Assembly (NCBI GenBank): GCA_041390025.1
Contig: JAWKQR010000003.1
Location: 207,913-271,912 of the forward strand
DNA: 64,000 nucleotides
Source: JBFFMO01 sp041390025
GTDB taxonomy: Bacteria > Myxococcota_A > Bradymonadia > Bradymonadales > Bradymonadaceae
Direction: 5' to 3'
Positions within the stretch are counted from its first letter, which is position 1. Each line of letters opens with the position of its first letter. The translations under genes were made by a program, and so were the position numbers. Positions 58,340-64,000 of the stretch are shown here, piece by piece. Under the pieces are notes generated by a model. The model ran no database searches and had not been told where the DNA came from. It saw nothing but the letters and a program-made list of their open reading frames with translations.

Positions 58340-58960
58340 ATGATGCCCGCTCAATTCTTCCTCAGCCCGCTGGCCGCCATCGGTCGCCGCCCCATCCTGG
58401 TGATGGTCATCACGTGCGCGCCTTTTGTTTGGGGTGAACGCGCTGGATTCGCCAGTGGTCGACACCGCCGAGCAATTTCCTGATGGCCTCGGCGGCGATG
58501 TTGGCGACGCAGTTGTTCCTGACAAAATTCGCGTCCGTCCGCATGTTGGTCGTGGGTTTCGCGTCGTTGATCTTTTGTTTCCATCAAGGCGATTCAACCG
58601 CCCCACAAAACGGTCAACAAATACCGCGTTGAAAACGGCAGTATCGGATCGCGACCTCCAGGATCAGTGGACTTACTGATGGTGACCTCAACGCTAACAA
58701 ACGCCTTTCGACTCGCCGCCCAGATCATTGGCGGTGTGTGCGCGATAAGGAGCTGCTGATTTCGGTCTACATCGACGGACCGGCAAGCCCCGAAATGCTG
58801 GTCTACGGCCACATCTTTTTCCGCGCTGACGAGTGCGCTGTGGCTGGCCTAAAACGTTGGCGCATACCCATTTTGATCGTTTGGTTCAGCGTAAATATGA
58901 TTGCCACCGTGCATCTCTGGGGCCAGAAGGTTCAAATCCAAGATACCTGCAGCGGAAACC
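58340..58960 (+). pseudogene. Multi-helix membrane protein, frame-broken
   Basis: TAGGAGG precedes ATG 58340. Hydrophobic segments are read in successive frames: AAIGRRPILVMVITCAPFVW, then AAMLATQLFLTKFASVRMLV, then VGFASLIFCF, then IPILIVWFSVNMIATVHLW. Between them YRVENGSIGSRPPGSVDLLM and ELLISVYIDGPASPEMLVYG form soluble loops. At least four frame changes. Family not recognised. Confidence 0.45.
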
Positions 58961-59159
58961 GGGTGTCACGAATGAAGTGGTGTTCTAGTTCGTCGGCCAC
59001 ACAACCGTGCTAGTTTTGCACCGCATCGCACGTTTCCAGTTGAAACGGGAACGATGACCACCTCATCGCGAACGAATGCCAAGGAATTCCAAGGGATACG
59101 GAAATTCGGACGCCACGAACTCAACCGATTTTTAGGCGCCCCTTTTGGATGAGGCAGTA

Positions 59160-59590
59160 ATGAGCACAGAAGACCGCAACAGGATGATTTCACGAGGCCG
59201 GCTTAGTGAAGTCCTCGCGCTTTGTTGCCTTGTGCATGGTGCTCGCCTGCGTCGTCGAATTGCCCGCCGCTGCGCTCATGATCAACACGGACACATCTTC
59301 GCGGGTGTGACCGCGCTTTCGCTGGTTGCGCATTGCCCGCGTACCGTTTCAGTACTGGCCACCTGGTCGTCTGGGTTTCCTGTAGCTTCTTCCTTGCTGT
59401 GAAACTTTTCACTCCGGTGCCGCGCCGAAATGCGTGCGGCGGAAACCCGGAAGTTTCGAACAACATCCAATTCTAGCGGCTCGACTCACCGAATCCGCCG
59501 CAGATCTTCGCGCAATATTGGGAGGAAAACGTCACGTCGGCACGCTGCGTACCGAACGAGGTGGCAAGTTTGCCCGAACCACTTGCTAGT
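59160..59590 (+). pseudogene. Exported or membrane protein, frame-broken
   Basis: ATG 59160 (MSTEDRNRMISRGRLSEVL) leads into FVALCMVLACVVELPAAALM in another frame, then TALSLVAHCP, KLFTPVPRRNACGGNPEVSN and PNPPQIFAQYWEENVTSARC. Coding style is clear but no frame persists beyond about 100 bases. Unknown. Confidence 0.4.
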
Positions 59591-59599
59591 CGAGGATTC

Positions 59600-60172
59600 A
59601 TGCCGTTTTCCACTTCCGCCCGCTTCTACACAGCTCTTATCGGACTGGCGATCTTTATGTCGTCCGCCCCAAGCTTTGCAGACGAACTAAACGTCTTCGA
59701 CGACCCCGCGCAGAAAAATCGGCTTTTTCGCTCGGTCTAACTTTGTCTACCAGGACGAGCAACGGCGGACTTTCAGCTCTTCGAAGTCAAGAGCCGTATG
59801 AGTCGTCGGTTGGGCTGGACGTGGACTTCGTCGCAGCCTTGAACAACTACCTGATGCTCGGGGCAAGGCTTGGCATTCAGACGATCGACATCAAAGAATC
59901 CGACGGTTCTGTCGGAAACATGGTCTGGTTGGGTTTGGTGCCACGTCTAAGACTCTTTACTTACATAATCTGCCAGTAGCCATCAACCCCGTTATCGGAC
60001 ATAGCGGCAACGCGTTTGTGTGGAATCCCAGCGGCGGCCCCACGTTCTATGTCAGCGAGAAAGCCGTGCTCTCCCTGAGCTGAGCTACCTTTCCACCGTG
60101 GGGAATCAGGGATCGTTGATGTGGTCGTACACCATGTTCAGCGTTGGAATTGGACTATCGGTTTTGCTGTAG
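59600..60172 (+). pseudogene. Outer-membrane beta-barrel-like protein, frame-broken
   Basis: ATG 59600 opens MPFSTSARFYTALIGLAIFM, a Sec signal ending SSAPSFADE. After a frame change, alternating strands appear: VGLDVDFVAALNNYLMLGAR, SVGNMVWLGLVPRLRLF, AFVWNPSGGPTFYVSEKAVL and finally SLMWSYTMFSVGIGLSVLL with stop at 60172. About 190 residues when joined, typical of a small eight-strand barrel. Confidence 0.55.
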
Positions 60173-60374
60173 GAAATTGTACGCCAACGGAACACAGCAA
60201 GCGTGCCAAGCGGCAACCCCAGAATATTGAATTCCCGTCGTTATTCTGAATCCGGAACGCAACGTGCCGAACACCGCGATTTCCTTCGAAAACCGATTTA
60301 CATCGTCGTTTTTGATCGCTATTCTGAGTCAGAAAACACCAAAAAAGAGATTGTGGGAGGAAACGCTGACCAGA

Positions 60375-60960
60375 TTGGTATGGGCGTCACTCGTCGTTTT
60401 GTCGTTGCTCGTGGGCTGCGGAGACGGCGATATGACCACCGATGATCGCTCATCATCGACGAGACAATGGAGACCCCGAGACGCCCGAGGTTCCGCCGCG
60501 CTAGCACTACCGAGTTCAACTCGCCGGTGTGCTCGCGAATTCAGGCAAAGTCGATGGCACTCCGTGGGACGGGACCGGCACACTCGCCGAAACTCTGGTC
60601 AACCTCGCAGCGAATTTACGCAAAATCCCATCCTGCAAAGCAAAGAGGTCCTCGAGCTCGCAGGTCAGATCGAGCAGGCGCTCGCCAAACCTGACATCAC
60701 CGCCGAGGTCACGGTCGACCAGGGGGTTTGTAAGCGTGTTGGAAACGCGAATTTTGGACGAAGACAACTTCATGCCCATCTTTCGTGAACCGGTATATCT
60801 GGGCGGAAACCTTCCACGGCGCACCAAGCTCCCAGTTTGGCACCGCCCAGTTGGTGTTCATCGACCGCGACCTCGCCAACGACGACACGATGGGATTCAT
60901 CCTGCTCTCGCAAGAGGACATCCGAACTGGTCATCTCGGAGGGCAATTCAAGGGTGGCTA
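60375..60960 (+). pseudogene. C2-like-domain lipoprotein, frame-broken
   Basis: A TTG near 60375 gives LVWASLVVLSLLVGCGDGD, a lipobox. Later frames read QLAGVLANSGKVDGTPWDGT, then ETRILDEDNFMPI, then QLVFIDRDLANDDTMGFILL. The last is the acidic DxD..DDxMG calcium-site pattern of C2-like domains. A start further upstream (60351 or 60366) is possible. Confidence 0.5.
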
Positions 60961-61124
60961 AACGTTTCAGAACAGACCTACAGCCAGATCTTGGCCGTTC
61001 GGATCATCCTCAATCCCATCGCAGGACCCGACCTGCTCCTAGCTTTCCGGAATTGTCGCATCTCGGTACGTTCCGTGCCGGTGACTAGTGGATGGTAAGA
61101 CATCCATCTACACGAGGTTCTCAA

Positions 61125-61418
61125 ATGTCTAACCGCAAAATCACCGCTCCTGACTTTGACGTGTCTGATCGTTGCGTGCGCGTCATTGCCGCCACGCGAC
61201 TCCTTTTCGCCAAAAACGAGCGATGGAGTTCAATGCAAGGCGAGTTGCTCAGACGTCTACAGGTCGTGCTCACAGACCGCGAGGGATTCCTGCATCGGCT
61301 ACATGAACAACCAGCCGTGCACCGAGAATGCTCCGGCGATCCAAAGCGAGATGCTTGCTGCATCGACGAAGAGTCCGATTGTTTGAGGGTGTGCAAATCA
61401 TCGGAACAAGGACTCTGA
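61125..61418 (+). CDS. Cysteine-rich lipoprotein, frame-broken
   Basis: ATG 61125 follows GAGG. If one A is removed from the AAAA run at 61137-61140 the start reads MSNRKSPLLTLTCLIVACAS, a perfect lipoprotein signal; as given it is out of frame. The body has CKASCSDVYRSC, CIGYMNNQPC and, after a second shift, ACCIDEESDCLRVC. It reads toward the ATPase gene. Confidence 0.6.
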   Translation: MSNRKITAPDFDVSDRCVRVIAATRLLFAKNERWSSMQGELLRRLQVVLTDREGFLHRLHEQPAVHRECSGDPKRDACCIDEESDCLRVCKSSEQGL

Positions 61419-61470
61419 GAATAACCCGTCGTGATCGTCAGTGACGTTCGTCGCTTGGCAGCCCAGTAAC

Positions 61471-62796
61471 TCACGAGCCTCTCCTTAAAGAAGTCTTCGG
61501 GCCAACCGTCCGCAAAATCGCCGTAGGGAGTTGAGGTACGAAGCTCTTCACTTCGAGACCCTTCTTACCCCGCGAACAGTAGTAGATTGCTACATCGTCG
61601 GCGGTGAGGTTGTAACCATCGTTACGTCCCAATGGTGTTTCACGAATCCGACGCATCAGGCGAAGCAGCAGGTGCTCGCTATGCGTCTCCACAATCCACC
61701 GCTTCCTTTTTGTTTGCATCGACTCGATCAACAGATCACCAAGTGTCGCTTGAAGCGCGGGGTGGACGTGAAGCTCTGGTTGTTCGACCACGAGCGTGTT
61801 GGAAACGTCAGAAAATGCGGCGACCAAGATCGGCACAATGTGGGAAATGCCAGTGCCGACTTCGTTCAGACCCAGTTTCACGCCCGTCTCAATGTCTTCG
61901 ACGAAGGTTTCTCTCCAACTGAACGTCTCGTCGCCGATGGTGACACGGGCAGGATTCGAGTGCAGACGATGGCCGGTTTGTAAATGCCCGTGAAGCCATT
62001 CGTTTACGCGTGCAGTGAGTTCGAAACTCGTCTCGGCTTCGAGAAGGTCCCATGCGGCTCCCCCATCGGTCCAACTCCTAGGGTCCAACCCAAGAGGACT
62101 TCTATTCACGACTCTCGGGCGCGGTCGCGTCCGATCAGCCCCTAAGTGTATTATTCCTTTTAGCCAGTTCTTTACATCTTCGAAGGCATCGGAAAACATG
62201 AGCCATTCAATGGAGAGGGTTGGGTAGGATTTTGGCTCCGCGAGACCTGTTGCAAACGGCAAATCGGAATTCTGAGGTTCGATGTCCCATTCGTATGTTC
62301 CGACCGAAAACGTTTGACCCCTAAAGGCGTTCGCGAAATCGTGAAACTCTTCATCTGACAGTGTGGATTGTTCAACCCAAAGGCCGGAGTGACCGACAAA
62401 TTCAACCCACGCGTTGTCGTTACCGAATTGGACTCTTCCATTGATGTCCGACATTTCGTAAGACAAATCTAGGTCATCAGGCTTTGCTTGCTTTACCGGA
62501 GCAAGCCTCTTCTTTGATGGTCCGTCTACCCCCCAAAGTCTATAGCCGGGCGGGCTGTATGCCAATTTTGTTAGAATCTCAAACTGCCGACCCGCACGAT
62601 AAGCCTTGGTTCCGACGGATGGCAAACTAGCTCCACTGATTTCGTTCGCAAGCAGATCCAACGAATTTAAGAGCGATGATTTTCCAACGCTGTTTGGGCC
62701 AAAAAAAAGCGTAATCGGAGCCAAATCGATTTCCACTCTTGTCCCCACCGCTCGGTAGTTCTCCACCGAAAGGCGTTTCAATTCAACAATTGCCAT
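61471..62796 (-). CDS. AAA/ABC-type ATPase with DUF3696-like tail
   Basis: A RecF/OLD-like ATPase of 441 residues as read. Walker A is GPNSVGKSSLL (Lys39), Walker B is TLVVEQPELHVHPALQA, and a switch histidine follows in IVETHSEHLLLRLMRRI. The last 20 residues as given are out of frame: near 61526 a one-base change restores PYGDFADGWPEDFFKERL, the usual DUF3696 end. Such ATPases occur in phage-defence and DNA-repair loci. ATG at 62796 preferred. It follows the 261-residue gene by about 50 bases. Confidence 0.85.
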   Translation of the reverse strand: MAIVELKRLSVENYRAVGTRVEIDLAPITLFFGPNSVGKSSLLNSLDLLANEISGASLPSVGTKAYRAGRQFEILTKLAYSPPGYRLWGVDGPSKKRLAPVKQAKPDDLDLSYEMSDINGRVQFGNDNAWVEFVGHSGLWVEQSTLSDEEFHDFANAFRGQTFSVGTYEWDIEPQNSDLPFATGLAEPKSYPTLSIEWLMFSDAFEDVKNWLKGIIHLGADRTRPRPRVVNRSPLGLDPRSWTDGGAAWDLLEAETSFELTARVNEWLHGHLQTGHRLHSNPARVTIGDETFSWRETFVEDIETGVKLGLNEVGTGISHIVPILVAAFSDVSNTLVVEQPELHVHPALQATLGDLLIESMQTKRKRWIVETHSEHLLLRLMRRIRETPLGRNDGYNLTADDVAIYYCSRGKKGLEVKSFVPQLPTAILRTVGPKTSLRRGS

Positions 62797-62846
62797 CACT
62801 TTCGTCCGTGTGTTTCTTTCGTTTGATTTGCCGCAATGGGGGGATT

Positions 62847-63632
62847 TTATGGTCCGATCTGCATGACATTGGGCACTTTGCCGAACTTTCGAATTTCAGC
62901 GTCCAAATGCGCTACCTCGCGCCGATGCATATTGAGCGTTCGTTCGTGCCGACCCGTGAAACCGTCGCCCACTGAAACAACACCGCGACGCGTGCCGAGG
63001 GAGCGATCATGCAAGAGTGTTTCGTCAACGCTGTAGACCTTAACGTGGCACAGGTTGTTAACGGACCGTGCCAAAGTTGCTTCCCGCAACCTGATTCTTT
63101 CCGAGGATACGTAGACTTCGACCAATGCCCGCGGCCACAATTTTGCGGTAAGTTCCCCAATGAACTCGCACGCGCGACCGGGATGCGATGCGAAGTATCT
63201 GTCCACGATCCGAACGTGATTTCCCCCCCGAATGATCGGTTCGATGGCGTCAATTATTGCTTCCACAGTATTCGCCACGACCTGTGAGTCGGTGGGCTTC
63301 CAGGCAAGATTCACGGCGAGGTCTGCCGATGTGTAAAAAGTCGGGGCGTCAATTTCCGGCCGCTTCGAGGCCACCGCGCCATGAAGCCGTCGTTCACGGT
63401 GCGCCGCCTCGACGATACGTTCCCAGATCGAAAGCTCTTTGGGGGTCTTTCGCTCAACCAACTTGTGCGTGTGATGAGCGAGTGCCTCCATGAGATAACG
63501 TGGTGGCTGGCCATGTATCCAAATGTACAGGCCGCTTGTCAGATTCGCGACGATTTCAAGGAATCTTGCGTCCTCTCGCGTCAATTCAGCGGAAACCGCA
63601 AGCTCGCTAAGGATGTGGTCCCCATCAATCAT
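62847..63632 (-). CDS. Unknown protein in defence-like operon
   Basis: A 261-residue soluble protein starting MIDGDHILSELAVSAELTRE; GGAG lies 8 bases before the ATG at 63632. The N-terminal half is helical. The C-terminal half has HVRIVDRYFASH and LLHDRSLGTRRGVVSVGDGF; this HDR-containing sheet recalls PLD-like MIT_C-type domains, a tentative call. Its start overlaps the stop of the EVE gene by 8 bases. No known toxin motif otherwise. Confidence 0.7.
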   Translation of the reverse strand: MIDGDHILSELAVSAELTREDARFLEIVANLTSGLYIWIHGQPPRYLMEALAHHTHKLVERKTPKELSIWERIVEAAHRERRLHGAVASKRPEIDAPTFYTSADLAVNLAWKPTDSQVVANTVEAIIDAIEPIIRGGNHVRIVDRYFASHPGRACEFIGELTAKLWPRALVEVYVSSERIRLREATLARSVNNLCHVKVYSVDETLLHDRSLGTRRGVVSVGDGFTGRHERTLNMHRREVAHLDAEIRKFGKVPNVMQIGP

Positions 63633-64000
63633 GAAGACGCTCCACATCCGAGTCTGAAATCTGGACGAAGCCGCCACGACAGAAGATCAGATTGGTCGGC
63701 GTGGTGGTCGTCAGGTCCTCGAATGGTGATAAATGCCACAGGACATCGCCGGCGTCGCGGGCCCAGCCAACATCATCAAACTCGACGGTGACTCGGTGGC
63801 GGTAGATTTCTTTGCGGGCGGTGTTTTGGTCCATGTTGAAGACGTCTTCATCGCTCTCGAACACATCGCTCGTGATGTGGCCTGCGCCGTCGATGAACTT
63901 TTGCTGGGTCACATAAGCCACAAATCGGTCGCCTGCCTTCACGGCTGCGAAGCGCTTTCGCGCGGCGAAGCGAACCCCGACCACGCCGTGTTCTTTGACA
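63625..64000 (-). CDS. EVE-domain protein, truncated by window edge
   Basis: At least 124 codons, open to the window end. The EVE fold of the PUA/YTH-like superfamily is recognised from VKEHGVVGVRFAARKRFAAV, AGDRFVAYVTQQKFIDGAGH and the downstream YRHRVTVEF. EVE domains bind modified bases in DNA or RNA and often accompany restriction or antiphage genes. The true start lies beyond 64000. It overlaps the next gene by 8 bases, so the trio is probably one operon. Confidence 0.82.
   Translation of the reverse strand, partial: VKEHGVVGVRFAARKRFAAVKAGDRFVAYVTQQKFIDGAGHITSDVFESDEDVFNMDQNTARKEIYRHRVTVEFDDVGWARDAGDVLWHLSPFEDLTTTTPTNLIFCRGGFVQISDSDVERLHD

Noticed and set aside
58328..58606. Leftward gene at the membrane-protein locus
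   Set aside because: The rightward strand has strong ribosome-binding sites and hydrophobic helices; the leftward peptide is Arg/Thr/Pro-rich without structure.

Overview
The window looks like a chromosomal segment of a GC-rich, Gram-negative bacterium of the Myxococcota / Bradymonadales type. Three things point there. Many lipoproteins carry an Asn/Thr-rich spacer just after the lipobox cysteine. Large Ser/Thr kinases are fused to ATPase, TPR and sigma-54 activator modules. One exported protein has a Cys / hydrophobic / Arg sorting tail. This is inferred from protein style; there is no rRNA or tRNA in the window.

Layout. 1-429 is a degenerate tandem array of a short palindromic repeat. 430-5477 holds an MDR dehydrogenase + AstD-type aldehyde dehydrogenase pair, then a thiS-thiG-thiE cluster and a TetR regulator. 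5480-14277 is a leftward block of lipoproteins, a prepilin peptidase, a GNAT fusion, a beta-propeller exported protein and a cytochrome c / copper monooxygenase-like lipoprotein. 14432-18064 is a rightward set: a stand-alone GyrA C-terminal-domain protein, a LuxE-like ligase and cardiolipin synthase. 18068-30021 carries an RCC1-repeat lipoprotein, a GH13 amylase lipoprotein, a degenerate receiver, crotonase-pdxA-surA, a second PpiC-like lipoprotein, a membrane protein and gyrB. 30105-30690 is the densest repeat array. 30683-37327 has a large kinase, a lipoprotein, an FAH-family hydrolase and a PEGA-domain protein. 37644-42014 is one 1456-residue SUKH / HEAT / beta-propeller gene. 42269-49491 has lipoprotein cassettes, a VOC protein, rfbA, rfbB and two paralogous lipoproteins. 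49658-61418 starts with a kinase-sigma-54 regulator and then becomes a zone where almost every gene is broken by many indels. 61471-64000 is intact again: an ATPase with a DUF3696-like tail, an unrecognised protein and an EVE-domain protein, on one strand in defence-like order.

Two themes recur. First, a roughly 40-bp two-hairpin repeat lies in most longer intergenic gaps. Both stems change sequence between copies while staying paired. Second, lipoprotein genes sit in places that look inserted: at 33865-34690 and 42269-43920 the gap between neighbours holds a diverged second copy of the 3' end of the adjacent gene, with a lipoprotein cargo between fossil and intact tail.

Reading-frame quality is uneven. 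Several otherwise normal genes (thiE, the RCC1 lipoprotein, the 33.9-kb kinase, the SUKH gene, rfbB, the 48.3-kb lipoprotein, the DUF3696-like ATPase) are broken by one to three indels, several of them in homopolymers. I think these are mostly sequence errors; 51.3-61.1 kb is either uncorrected sequence or a true pseudogene island.
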